A stretch of DNA of 20,061 nt, taken from the NCBI GenBank assembly GCA_964556705.1, contig CAZKXX010000073.1, positions 1 to 20,061 of the forward strand. Direction: 5' to 3'. Shown piece by piece: positions 7,782-15,720 of the stretch. The notes below the pieces were generated by a model. The model was not told the origin of the DNA. It made no database searches and saw only the letters and a list, made by a program, of their open reading frames with translations. Position 1 is the first letter of the stretch. The number at the start of each line of letters is the position of its first letter. A program made the translations under genes and the position numbers. This stretch comes from CAZKXX01 sp964556705. GTDB taxonomy: Bacteria; Acidobacteriota; Terriglobia; UBA7540.

Positions 7782-8771
7782 TTACGCGCTCCCCGCCAGG
7801 CGCCGGCGCACGCGGTGAATCATCCACGCGCCCAGGCTGTTCAAGGCCAGCGTGAAGAGGAACAGGATCGTCCCGATGAGAAACAGCACGCGGTAGTGCG
7901 GGCTGCCGAAAACCACTTCGGCAAGCTCGGCGGCGATGGTGGCGGAAAGCGTCCGCACGGATTCGGTGAAGCTCCAGGAAGTGATGGCGGCGTTGCCGGA
8001 AGCCATCAGCACGATCATCGTCTCGCCGATGGCGCGCCCGAAGCCGAGCACAACGCCGGCGAAGATACCGGGCAGCGCCGCGGGCACGACGATGCGCAGC
8101 GCGGTCTCGGCGCGCGTGGCGCCCAGCGCCCAGGAAGCCTCGCGCAGCCGCCGCGGCACCGAGCCCAGCGCGTCCTCGCAGACCGTGTAGATGATGGGAA
8201 TCACCGCCAGCCCCATCGCCAGCCCCGCGTTCAGCGCGTTCAGGCGGTAATCGAGATCGAGCAGGTCCTGGAGCCAGGAAGCCAGCACGATGAGCGCGAA
8301 GAAGCCCAGGACGACGGAAGGAAATCCCGCCAGCATCTCGACCGCCGGCTTCACCGTCTCGCGCACCCAGTGGGGCGCGAACTCCGCCGTGTAAATGGCC
8401 GCCGCGATCGCCATGGGCGCCGCAAACACGATGGCGATGAGGGTCACCTTGAGCGTCCCCAGAAGGAGCGGCATCAGGCTGTATTTGGGCTCGGCCGAAA
8501 CGGGTTGCCAGACGTAGGGGAGCGCCGCTTCCTCCGTGCCGTACTTTTGCGGCAGGAGCAGCCGGCTCACGCCGACCTCCTCCACCGCCTCGGGCTCCCA
8601 GAACACCGGCAGGGCTTCGCGGGCGATGAAGACAAAAATGAGCAGGATGAACCCCAGCGCCAGCCAGGCGTTCACAGTCACAAACTGCGTGATCAGCCAT
8701 TCGCGCACGACGCGCCACCGCAAGGCGCGCTGCGCGCCGGCCACGAAGACCGGAATCGGAGTGTCCGCCAT
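7782..8771 (-). CDS. pstC: Phosphate ABC transporter permease PstC
   Basis: This 329-residue inner-membrane permease is the partner of PstA. A hydrophobic helix near residues 33-52 (NAWLALGFILLIFVFIAREA) precedes a PstC-typical periplasmic segment (ALPVFWEPEAVEE, then WQPVSAEPKYSLMPLLLGTL). The permease core follows, with LAGFPSVVLGFFALIVLASW and the EAA loop REASWALGATRAETALRIVV, then PAALPGIFAGVVLGFGRAIG. It starts 53 bp after the pstS stop; that gap is almost wholly occupied by two hairpins. The ribosome site before ATG 8771 is poor, which, with the hairpins, would favour lower expression than pstS. Confidence 0.96.
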   Translation of the reverse strand: MADTPIPVFVAGAQRALRWRVVREWLITQFVTVNAWLALGFILLIFVFIAREALPVFWEPEAVEEVGVSRLLLPQKYGTEEAALPYVWQPVSAEPKYSLMPLLLGTLKVTLIAIVFAAPMAIAAAIYTAEFAPHWVRETVKPAVEMLAGFPSVVLGFFALIVLASWLQDLLDLDYRLNALNAGLAMGLAVIPIIYTVCEDALGSVPRRLREASWALGATRAETALRIVVPAALPGIFAGVVLGFGRAIGETMIVLMASGNAAITSWSFTESVRTLSATIAAELAEVVFGSPHYRVLFLIGTILFLFTLALNSLGAWMIHRVRRRLAGSA

Positions 8772-8790
8772 AGAGAAGCTCAGAGCAGGT

Positions 8791-8824
8791 CCGCCTCAGG
8801 AAGGCGGGGCCGCCCAAAGGCGGC
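8791..8824 (-). promoter_or_regulatory. Tandem hairpins between pstS and pstC
   Basis: Reading in the direction of transcription, directly after the pstS TAA (8827-8825), GCCGCC (8824-8819) pairs with GGCGGC (8814-8809) around a 4-nt loop, and CCGCC (8807-8803) pairs with GGCGG (8795-8791) around a 7-nt loop. No T-run follows, so full termination is unlikely. Such structures after a binding-protein gene commonly protect the upstream mRNA or partly attenuate downstream genes, matching the need for much more PstS than PstCAB. The function is inference. Confidence 0.6.
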
Positions 8825-9748
8825 TTACAATCCCCCCGCCTTCTTCCCCTTCGCCGACCCTTTGGCGGACGACCCGCCGTACTGAGCCAGGACGTGGTCC
8901 GGCAGCGGGTAGTAGCCGACGTTTTCCACGACCGCCTGCCCCTTCTTCGACATCACCCAATCCACCAGCGCCTTCACGTCGCCCGCCGGCTCGCCGGCCA
9001 GATACCAGTAGAGGTACCGGCTGATGGGATATTTCCCGCTCACGACGTTCTCCAGCGTCGGGTCAACCGCCGGCGACGAGGCGTCTTTCTTCACCAGCAG
9101 GTGCTTGATGCCCTTGCCGTAAGCGATGCCGCCGTAGCCGATGCCGCGCGGGTCGCGCGCCACCGCGTTGATCACCGCCGCCGTCCCCGGAAGCGTCTGC
9201 GCCGTCGGGAAGAAGTCAGCGTTCATCAGAACTTCTTCCTTGAAGTAAACGTAGGTCCCGGAATTGTTCTCGCGGCTGTAGAGGAGGATGCGCTCGTCGC
9301 GCCCGCCCACTTCCTTCCAGTTCTTGATGGCGCCCGTGTAGATGCGCCGGATCTGCTCGATGGTCAACTCGTTGACGGGGTTGCGGTCGTTGACGTACAC
9401 CGCCAGCCCGTCCAGCGCCACGGGAATCTCCACCACGTCGCGCCCGCGCTTCTGCTTGACCTGGAGTTTTTCCGAATCCTTCATCGGCCTCGAAGATTCC
9501 GCGATGTCGCACGTGCCGTTGATGAGCGCGGCGATGCCCGTGCCTGAGCCGCCGCCCGTCACCTGCACGGTCATGCCCGCGTTCTGCTTCATGAAGACTT
9601 CCGCCCAGCGCTGGCCGAGAATCACCATCGTGTCCGAACCTTTGATGGTGATGTTCCGGCGCGCCTGCGCAAAACCCGCACTGATTGCTCCGGCAAGCAG
9701 CACCGCCCCGACCGCCACTACTCCCAGCGTCGCAAGTGATCGTTTCAT
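8825..9748 (-). CDS. pstS: Periplasmic phosphate-binding protein PstS
   Basis: The protein has 307 residues from ATG 9748, chosen because GAAGGAGA lies just upstream and the next residues form a signal peptide (KRSLATLGVVAVGAVLLAG, ending GFAQA). A start seven codons earlier would place the ribosome site inside the gene. PstS captures phosphate in the periplasm and delivers it to PstCA. The phosphate-loop motifs are present: IKGSDTMVILGQRWAEVF (about 35-52), TGGGSGTGIAALING (about 64-78), DIAESSRPM and LLYSRENNSGTYVYF (about 155-169). There is no lipobox Cys, so a soluble periplasmic protein is expected. The C-terminus ends in an unusual Ser/Gly/Lys tail (SSAKGSAKGKKAGGL). It is the first gene of the pst operon and sits behind a Pho-box-like array. 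Confidence 0.96.
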   Translation of the reverse strand: MKRSLATLGVVAVGAVLLAGAISAGFAQARRNITIKGSDTMVILGQRWAEVFMKQNAGMTVQVTGGGSGTGIAALINGTCDIAESSRPMKDSEKLQVKQKRGRDVVEIPVALDGLAVYVNDRNPVNELTIEQIRRIYTGAIKNWKEVGGRDERILLYSRENNSGTYVYFKEEVLMNADFFPTAQTLPGTAAVINAVARDPRGIGYGGIAYGKGIKHLLVKKDASSPAVDPTLENVVSGKYPISRYLYWYLAGEPAGDVKALVDWVMSKKGQAVVENVGYYPLPDHVLAQYGGSSAKGSAKGKKAGGL

Positions 9749-9767
9749 TTTTTCTCCTTCTCTAAAC

Positions 9768-9820
9768 ATTCTTCAGATTCTTGTTACAGCCGTGTTACGA
9801 CGCCATAAACGCTCCGTGAA
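9768..9820 (-). promoter_or_regulatory. Pho-box-like promoter of pstS
   Basis: On the minus strand four half-sites occur at exact 11-bp steps: TTCACG (9820-9815), TTTATG (9809-9804), GTAACA (9798-9793) and GTAACA (9787-9782). This is the spacing of PhoB/PhoP boxes, and the half-sites resemble the Bacillus PhoP TT(A/C/T)A(C/T)A motif. A -10-like AAGAAT (9773-9768) follows 8 bp after the last one. The transcript would begin close to the ribosome site. Binding by the PhoB encoded at 18450-19169 is inferred. Confidence 0.7.
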
Positions 9821-9882
9821 ACGTCCAAGTCCTTGTAATTCATGCATTTCGCCACCGTCTTCCGCCCTCGTACGTCGTGGCA

Positions 9883-9939
9883 CGGCCATCCTGGCCGCGC
9901 GTCCCCGGCACGGCAGAGCCCATGGGCAAGACGCCCATG
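9883..9939. repeat. Pair of short palindromes between porin and pstS
   Basis: CGGCC (9883-9887) pairs with GGCCG (9893-9897), and CATGGGC (9921-9927) pairs with GCCCATG (9933-9939) around aagac. The style 'CATGGGC aagac GCCCATG' resembles short dispersed palindromic units that I recall from intergenic DNA of Acidobacteriota and related phyla. It lies just beyond the porin stop and could serve as a terminator-like structure, though no T-run follows. Confidence 0.45.
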
Positions 9940-9954
9940 CTGCGAGTCCGGACC

Positions 9955-11529
9955 CTAGAACTTGTAAATCAGATCAAACTGCATCCGGTTCAGCATCGAG
10001 TCGCGGCAATTCACAAACGGCTCGGTCGTACAGTTGCTCCGGACGCCGGGCGCGATCAGGCTCGTGTTCTGGAACGGGTCGCGCAGCTTGCCGAGCCACA
10101 TCGTCCACTGCGCGGTGACGTTCGGGTGCGTCTGGTATCCGAAGAGCACGCGATGGTTGCGGACGTTCGTGGCGCTGCGCAGATCGCTTTCGTTGAACGC
10201 CCCGATCACCGCTTCGCGTTCGATCCACACCCAGCTGTAGCCGAACTGGATGTCGCGCGTTTCGCGCAGTTGGCCAAACGCGATGTCCGCCCAGTAGCCG
10301 CTGCGCTCCGAAGTCGCCGCGCGCGTGTTGTTGACGAAGTTGAACTGCAGCATCATCGGCCAGCGCGAGCTCCAGGCGTAATCGAGCCGGCCGATCAGGT
10401 CGAGATAGGCGAACCGCGACGCAAACCCCGTCACGTTTCCGTCCGCGTCCGTGCGGAGAGCGTTGGTGTTCGCCAGGCTCGGCCGCAGCGAGCCGTCCGC
10501 AATCGCCACCGCCATCGGGTCAACGCGGTTGAAATTGATTCCCGCCGCGTAGAGCCGCAGGTTCACGCTCTCGGCAAGCCGCCACTGCGTCTGGACCTGC
10601 CCGCCCAGGATGAAGCTGTCGGGCCCGCCGCTCACTTCGTGGATGGGCAACTGGAAGCCCACGAACGTCAGGTTCTTGAGCAGGGGATTCTTCAGGTCGA
10701 ACGAAAATGTCTGCGCGAAACCTTCCGGGTTGATGTCGCTGTCGAACGTCAGCGGCGTGCGATACCACGGGAAGGCGAACTTCCCGCCCACCAGCGTCAG
10801 AGGCTTGAAGGCGCGCGGCCGGTACTGGATGAAGTAGCGGTCGAGGCCGACGGGCTTGCGCGTCAGAAATCCCGTGAACGACTGGTTGGTGGAATCGAGG
10901 TCGTCGAGCGCGCCGGTGGCGAGCGACACCCCGCCGGCGATTTCATCCGTGAGCTTGCCGGTCAGGTTCAGCCGCGCCCGCGCGCGCTCGCGATGGCGGT
11001 CCGGCCGGCCTTCCTGGAAAAACGGCTCGTAGCGGAGGCGCACGTCGCCGGAAAAGTTGAAATTGCCGAGGCCGCGCAGGCGGCCTTCGGTCTTCTTCTG
11101 GTTTTCCGCCATCGCCGTTTCCACTTTCGCCAGCCGTTCGTTCGATTGCGCCGTGTGCTCGGCCAGCGCGTCGAGCTCGCCTCGGACGAGCTCGACTTCC
11201 GCGTGCGACTGAGCCACCTCGCTCGGAGCCTCTTGCCCGTCATTCCCGCGAAAGCGCGAATCCACTCCCGGGCCCGGCAGCGCGGTCCCGCCCAGCCCGG
11301 CGGATGGCCCGCCCGGCCCGGCCGCCTCCAGCGCGGCGAGCGTCCGCTCGAGCATCCGCCGCTGCTCGTCGAGCGCGCGCCGCAACTCTTCAATCTGCTC
11401 CTGCTGCCGCGCCAGTTGCTCCTTCAATTGCGCGACCTCATCCTGCGCACGCGCCGGAAACGCAGCGAGCGAAATGGCCGACAGGAAAACGCACACACCC
11501 AGGCCTCGGCGCATCAGCGTCTGGGACAT
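9955..11529 (-). CDS. Putative outer-membrane porin with N-terminal coiled coil
   Basis: The protein has 524 residues from ATG 11529, which has AGAGGAG about 10 nt upstream and opens a signal peptide (SQTLMRRGLGVCVFLSAISL, ending FPARAQ). The frame is open further upstream to 11655 but lacks a ribosome site there. Residues about 31-70 and 103-150 are heptad-rich coiled coil (VAQLKEQLARQQEQIEELRR; NERLAKVETAMAENQKKTEG). The rest (from about 155, FNFSGDVRLRYEPFF) alternates like a beta-barrel and ends in the aromatic C-terminal signature DLIYKF, as in the 'putative porin' family. Between the coiled-coil parts lies a Gly/Pro-rich insert containing DSRFRGNDG, the hallmark translation of a dispersed repeat. 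It would let anions or phosphate esters across the outer membrane; this is inferred from its Pho box and its place before pstS. Confidence 0.85.
   Translation of the reverse strand: MSQTLMRRGLGVCVFLSAISLAAFPARAQDEVAQLKEQLARQQEQIEELRRALDEQRRMLERTLAALEAAGPGGPSAGLGGTALPGPGVDSRFRGNDGQEAPSEVAQSHAEVELVRGELDALAEHTAQSNERLAKVETAMAENQKKTEGRLRGLGNFNFSGDVRLRYEPFFQEGRPDRHRERARARLNLTGKLTDEIAGGVSLATGALDDLDSTNQSFTGFLTRKPVGLDRYFIQYRPRAFKPLTLVGGKFAFPWYRTPLTFDSDINPEGFAQTFSFDLKNPLLKNLTFVGFQLPIHEVSGGPDSFILGGQVQTQWRLAESVNLRLYAAGINFNRVDPMAVAIADGSLRPSLANTNALRTDADGNVTGFASRFAYLDLIGRLDYAWSSRWPMMLQFNFVNNTRAATSERSGYWADIAFGQLRETRDIQFGYSWVWIEREAVIGAFNESDLRSATNVRNHRVLFGYQTHPNVTAQWTMWLGKLRDPFQNTSLIAPGVRSNCTTEPFVNCRDSMLNRMQFDLIYKF
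11236..11270. repeat. dRS3-like dispersed palindromic repeat inside the porin gene
   Basis: Around 11241 the plus strand reads CATTCCCGCGAAAGCGCGAA. ATTCCCGC (11242-11249) and GCGCGAAT (11254-11261) flank gaaa; one substitution separates it from the perfect palindrome ATTCCCGC gaaa GCGGGAAT known from Neisseria dRS3 and similar repeats in other bacteria. On the coding strand it is read in frame as DSRFRGNDG, a well-known repeat-derived peptide. It sits in the linker of the porin, where it is tolerated. Confidence 0.65.
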
Positions 11530-11666
11530 CGGGGAATCTCCTCTGAGGGGCGGGATCCCGGGCCGCGTCCCCGCGCCCGGTACGCTCGGGAAGGAAAACG
11601 TCTCAGCCCCTGCCGTTTCATGAAGAAAACATGCTCTTGCGAGCCAGTGTTTCAACTTGCGAGGTC

Positions 11667-11720
11667 AGCATAGGCCGCCCGTGTAAAGCGAATGTTAAAT
11701 CGCGATGAATCCTTGGTAAC
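11667..11720 (-). promoter_or_regulatory. Pho-box-like promoter of the porin
   Basis: Four half-sites at exact 11-bp steps on the minus strand: GTTACC (11720-11715), TTCATC (11709-11704), TTAACA (11698-11693) and TTTACA (11687-11682). Each fits the NTNANN pattern, and the last two match the Bacillus PhoP half-site. TATGCT (11672-11667) follows after 9 bp as a -10 element. The transcript would start near 11660, giving about 130 nt of leader before ATG 11529. Confidence 0.72.
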
Positions 11721-11732
11721 AATGCGCCGGGC

Positions 11733-11772
11733 AAAAAAAGGGGGCCGGCGGCAGGGGGGAATGCCGGCCCCC
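11733..11772 (-). terminator. Rho-independent terminator of the TonB receptor gene
   Basis: On the minus strand GGGGGCCGGC (11772-11763) pairs perfectly with GCCGGCCCCC (11749-11740) across a 13-nt loop and is followed by seven T (11739-11733). It lies 27 nt after the receptor stop at 11800 and directly before the Pho-box array of the porin, insulating the two units. Confidence 0.9.
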
Positions 11773-11799
11773 AAAAGCTCGTTCAACGAAGGAAGAGCG

Positions 11800-14700
11800 T
11801 CAGAACAGGAACTTCAGCCCGAACTGCATGACCCGCGGACCTCCCACGGTGTTTTCGATTTCACCCACCGAGGAATCCTGCAAGTCGTTGACGGGCAGCG
11901 CGAAGTTGACGTTGTTCGCGATGTTGAAAACCTCCCAGCGGAACTCGACCCGCGCCTTCTCCGTGAGGCTGGTGGTCTTGGAGAGCGCGAAGTCCCAGCG
12001 CTTCTGCCGCGGGCCGCGGAGGACATTGCGTCCGAGGTTGCCGAAGCCGCCCAAAGGTGAAGCGAGCTGGCTGGTGTCAAAAGCCACCAGGCGGTCGCCC
12101 GTGTCGGTCAGGCTCGCGAGCGTCGCCCCGGGCGCCAGATTCGGCCGGCCGAAGCCCAGACGGAAGAGCCCGCCCGAACCGTTGTTCCTGGAGAGCAGCG
12201 CCGCGGCCGTGGTACCTTCCGGCTCGCCCGAGAAGATCGAGTAAGGCGCCCCGGACTGCGCCTGCACGAAGCCGGAGAGCTGCCAGCCTTTCACCCAACG
12301 GCTGGTCAGGCTTCCCGTCGGGAATTCGAATACGTAACTCAGACTGAACCGGTGTTTGCGGTCGAAATCTGAGAGGCCGCGGTTGGCGCGCAGGTTTCGA
12401 GCGTCGCCCTGGACGATGAACCCGGTGTTGGGGATGTCGGGCTTGCCGCTGCCGGCCGTGCTGCCCGGATCGGCCGAGTTGTCATCCAGCGCTCGGCCGA
12501 ACGCGTAACCCAGGTTGAACTGCAACCCGCGATGGAAGCGTTTCGTGAGATTGGTCTGAAGCGAGTGGTAGATCGAGTTGCCATTCGACTTCAGAATGAT
12601 CGCCTCGGGAATGTTCATCCCCAGGAAGATCGCCCGCGCCTCAAAGGGAATGATCGCCGAGGTGGTTGCCGTGGAGGGATTCCGGCCCAGGTTCAGGTCG
12701 AAGTTCCCCGCCAGGGCGCCGAACGACGGGTCGTTGGGGTAAGTGAAACCGAATGCCCGTCCCACCCCCGCCAGGCACGACGGCTGGTTGCCCGGACAGG
12801 CGTCCGAGGGGAGGCCGGCGGGCACATTCGCCTCGCCGAGCGCCCCGCGCGGAGAACCGCCCGCCTCGTAGGCGGCGTTCAGCCGCGCGAAGACGTAATC
12901 GGGCGTCGAGGGGTCGTTCAGGTCATAGGACTGCGCGAGGGCCACGGCGTTCAGCAGCCGCGTCCCCTTCGTGCCCGCGTAGCGGATCTCCCACATCATG
13001 TCCTTGGCAACTTCGATCTGGAATCCGAAGTTCCATTGCTGGATGTAGGGCGTCCGCAGGCCTCGGTCAATCGCGCGATACTCCAGAGTTTCCGCGATAT
13101 TGCCGGGGCAGACAGCGAAAGTCTCGCAGGGCGGGTTCGGAGTTCCGTCCGCGCCCGCCAGCACTCCCGTGTTATCGCGCACGCGATAGTTGCCGCTGGC
13201 GCTGCCCGGACTTTCGAACGTGACCCGCATGGGCAACCACTGGTCAAAAGAAAGATCGGTCGGCTGCTGGGAGAAGGCGGTGGCGAGCGGCACGGCCCCG
13301 GTCGGGAACGTCACTTCGATTTCGCGCAGGAACGGATAGTTGCTGAACAGCGTGTTGATGAACGCCGAGGACGGCCGGTCGTAAAAGATCCCGTAGCCGC
13401 CGCGCAGCACCACGCGGTTCGAGCGGAAGGGCTGCCAGGCGAAACCGAAGCGCGGTTGAAAGTTGTTCAGGTCGTAGCCGTTGAGCGTATGCCGGTTCGA
13501 AGCGCGCGCCGTCACGGCCACCGCGTCGTCAATCGGCGCGATGCCCGTGGGCCGCACGTTGCTCGCCACGAGGAATCCGTTGATGGGGTTTTCGGTGTCG
13601 GCGATCGTCGGGTCGAAGTTGCCGATCAGGCCGTTCTTTTCATACGGCCAGCCGAACCAGTCCCAGCGCACGCCGAGGTTCATCGTCAGCCGCGGCGTCA
13701 CCTTCCAGTCGTCGGCTACGAACCAGGCGAAGTCGTGGGCGCGGAATTGCTTGGCGGTAATGCCGTATTGCGTGTCGGCCTCCTGCGCCAGCCCTCGCAG
13801 CAGCTGCGTGAAGCTTGAGAATTTCTCGAACTCCGTCGCCTGCTCCTCGGGAAGGTCGCTTTCGATCCGGTGATTGCGGTATTCCGCGCCAAATCGCAGC
13901 CCGTGCCGCCCGGCCTGGTGCGAGAGCGTGTCCGCAAGGTTGAAGGTCAACTGCTTGCGCGTATTGAACGAATCGTTGGGGCCGCCGAAGCTGAAGCGCG
14001 GCCCGCGGAAGACGTAGTGGCCCAGCCGGCGCGTGCCCGGGGAGTCGTCGAAAAGCTGCGCCGGATTGGGCACGCCGATTGAATCGTTGGTGATGGCGAG
14101 GAACGGGTCGTCGAGCGCCCGTGAGTTGTTGAGCCAGAGGAAGCCGAAGCGCGCTTCGTTCACCGTCCGCTCGCTGAAGACGTGCGTATCGGCGAGCGCC
14201 AGCGTTCGCGCCCGGTTTCCCCGCCGGAGCACGAAAGGCGAGGCCAGGCTCGAGGGGTCCGGAAAGGAATCCAGGCTGGGAAAATTCGAGAAGAAGAACA
14301 CGGCGTTGAACCGGTTCGTGTCCGTGAAGTTGATGTCGTTGCGGAACGTGAACTGGTCCTGCTCGAACTCCGAGGGCCAGACCTGGCGGACGCGCCTCAA
14401 GGGGTTGCCGAGCGCGTCCGAAGTGGTGGCCGCGCCCGAGCCCGGGGCGGGAATCACGAAGCCGCCGGTCGCGGGATTGCGCAGGTTGAAGATGTTGACC
14501 GCGATGGGCGAGATATCCGACGCAGCCAGGACGACATCGTTCGCCGGGTCGGCGTCCAGGTTGCGAACGTTCGTGGCGTTGAAGGCGGCAGCCAGATTCT
14601 CGGCCGTGCGGTCGCCCGCAATCAGGTTGAGCGCCAGGGGCAGATCGCTGAGCGAGGAGCCGGTGGGCACATACGCGGTGCGCGCGTCGGTGCGCTGGTA

Positions 14701-15657
14701 GCCGCCGAACAGATACACGCGGTCGCGCCGCAGCGGCCCGCCGAGCGTGAAGCCGCCTTCGTTGCGCCGCGCCGTGGGGCGGTCAATGCCGTCCCGGTTG
14801 AAGAAGAAATCATTGGCGTTGAACTTCTCGTTCTGCAGGTACCAGTAGGCCGATCCGTGCACGTCGTTCGTTCCGCCGCGGGTGATGATCTGGAAATTCC
14901 CGCCCCCGTTGCGCCCGGTCGAGACGTCGTAAAGGCTCGTCTGGAGCTTCACTTCCTGGATCGTCTCCGGCGACGGCGAGATGTTCTCGGTAAGCGAACC
15001 CTCGTTGGTCAACAGGTTGGTTGCGTCAATGCCGTTGAACTGGAGGCTGTTGCTGGTGGTCCGCGTGCCGTTCACCGAAGGGCTGAGCGAGCCCGTGTCG
15101 TTGCCCAGCACGGGCGGCAGGTCCGCGTTGACGCCGGCTTCGGCGGAAAGCAGGTGCGTGAAGTTGCGCGTGGAGGACGGGACCTCCAGCAGCTCCATGG
15201 CGCTCAACTGGCGCACCGTGACGGCTTGCGAAGTCTGCAGCAGCGGCGCGGCTTCGGTGACCGTCACCGCCTGCGCCAGCTCGCCGACGGCCAGTTCCAC
15301 GTCCACGACGCGCGAGACCGCGGCTTCCANNNNNNNNNNCCGCTGACCGCGCTGAAAAAAGTCTTGAAAGCCACGCTCCAGGCGTTTGAAACCCGGCGCT
15401 TCAAACGACAGCCGGTAGTCGCCCACGGGCAAGGCCGCCAGGTGGTAGCGGCCCTGTTCGTCGGTCGAAGTTTCGCGGCGCGCGCCGGTCCCCACGGCGA
15501 CGGCGGAAACTTTGACGCGCGGAATGACCGCTCTGCTCGGGTCTGTAATCACTCCTTGAAGGGAGCCGGTCACGCCGAATTGGGCCTGAAGCACCAGCGG
15601 CGCTGCGGCCAGCGCCGTTGCCAGGGCCAGGAGTCTTAACAGTTTTGCTCGACTCAT
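11800..15657 (-). CDS. TonB-dependent receptor, Oar-like, likely Pho-regulated (contains assembly gap)
   Basis: As assembled the protein has 1285 residues. The ATG at 15657 follows GGAGAGG. Residues 1-26 form a signal peptide (SRAKLLRLLALATALAAAPL, ending LQAQ). A carboxypeptidase-regulatory-like domain follows (GSLQGVITDPSRAVIP, GRYHLAALPVGDYRLSFEAP, GFKRLE), then a plug domain (about 130-260: QTSQAVTVRQLSAMELLEVP, SVNGTRTTSNSLQFNGIDA, LYDVSTGRNGGGNFQIITRG) and a beta-barrel ending GGPRVMQFGLKFLF. It is an energised importer of a large substrate across the outer membrane. The substrate is unknown; a phosphorus-containing compound or cofactor is inference from context. Ten Ns (15330-15339) lie near residues 107-110. 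The residues next to them (GFQDFFQRGQR) look foreign to this domain, so the exact sequence there is unreliable. It is preceded by a Pho-box array and followed by an intrinsic terminator. Confidence 0.93.
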   Translation of the reverse strand: MSRAKLLRLLALATALAAAPLVLQAQFGVTGSLQGVITDPSRAVIPRVKVSAVAVGTGARRETSTDEQGRYHLAALPVGDYRLSFEAPGFKRLERGFQDFFQRGQRXXXXEAAVSRVVDVELAVGELAQAVTVTEAAPLLQTSQAVTVRQLSAMELLEVPSSTRNFTHLLSAEAGVNADLPPVLGNDTGSLSPSVNGTRTTSNSLQFNGIDATNLLTNEGSLTENISPSPETIQEVKLQTSLYDVSTGRNGGGNFQIITRGGTNDVHGSAYWYLQNEKFNANDFFFNRDGIDRPTARRNEGGFTLGGPLRRDRVYLFGGYQRTDARTAYVPTGSSLSDLPLALNLIAGDRTAENLAAAFNATNVRNLDADPANDVVLAASDISPIAVNIFNLRNPATGGFVIPAPGSGAATTSDALGNPLRRVRQVWPSEFEQDQFTFRNDINFTDTNRFNAVFFFSNFPSLDSFPDPSSLASPFVLRRGNRARTLALADTHVFSERTVNEARFGFLWLNNSRALDDPFLAITNDSIGVPNPAQLFDDSPGTRRLGHYVFRGPRFSFGGPNDSFNTRKQLTFNLADTLSHQAGRHGLRFGAEYRNHRIESDLPEEQATEFEKFSSFTQLLRGLAQEADTQYGITAKQFRAHDFAWFVADDWKVTPRLTMNLGVRWDWFGWPYEKNGLIGNFDPTIADTENPINGFLVASNVRPTGIAPIDDAVAVTARASNRHTLNGYDLNNFQPRFGFAWQPFRSNRVVLRGGYGIFYDRPSSAFINTLFSNYPFLREIEVTFPTGAVPLATAFSQQPTDLSFDQWLPMRVTFESPGSASGNYRVRDNTGVLAGADGTPNPPCETFAVCPGNIAETLEYRAIDRGLRTPYIQQWNFGFQIEVAKDMMWEIRYAGTKGTRLLNAVALAQSYDLNDPSTPDYVFARLNAAYEAGGSPRGALGEANVPAGLPSDACPGNQPSCLAGVGRAFGFTYPNDPSFGALAGNFDLNLGRNPSTATTSAIIPFEARAIFLGMNIPEAIILKSNGNSIYHSLQTNLTKRFHRGLQFNLGYAFGRALDDNSADPGSTAGSGKPDIPNTGFIVQGDARNLRANRGLSDFDRKHRFSLSYVFEFPTGSLTSRWVKGWQLSGFVQAQSGAPYSIFSGEPEGTTAAALLSRNNGSGGLFRLGFGRPNLAPGATLASLTDTGDRLVAFDTSQLASPLGGFGNLGRNVLRGPRQKRWDFALSKTTSLTEKARVEFRWEVFNIANNVNFALPVNDLQDSSVGEIENTVGGPRVMQFGLKFLF
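15330..15339. other. Assembly gap (10 N)
   Basis: Ten undetermined bases lie within the regulatory-like domain of the TonB receptor gene. Ten is not a multiple of three, yet the frame before and after happens to agree. The true gap size is unknown. Confidence 0.98.
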
Positions 15658-15720
15658 CAGTTATACCTCTCCTCTCTCTTCGTCTGCTTGAAATGAAATC
15701 AGATTCTCCGGGATATCAAG

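Noticed and set aside
7029..8885. Long plus-strand open frame (618 codons) over pstA and pstC
   Set aside because: It is antisense to two certain permease genes; the product is a low-complexity run rich in Arg, Gln and His, typical of GC-rich shadow frames.
12532..15639. Long plus-strand frames antisense to the second TonB receptor
   Set aside because: The product lacks recognisable motifs, and the minus strand encodes an obvious receptor throughout.
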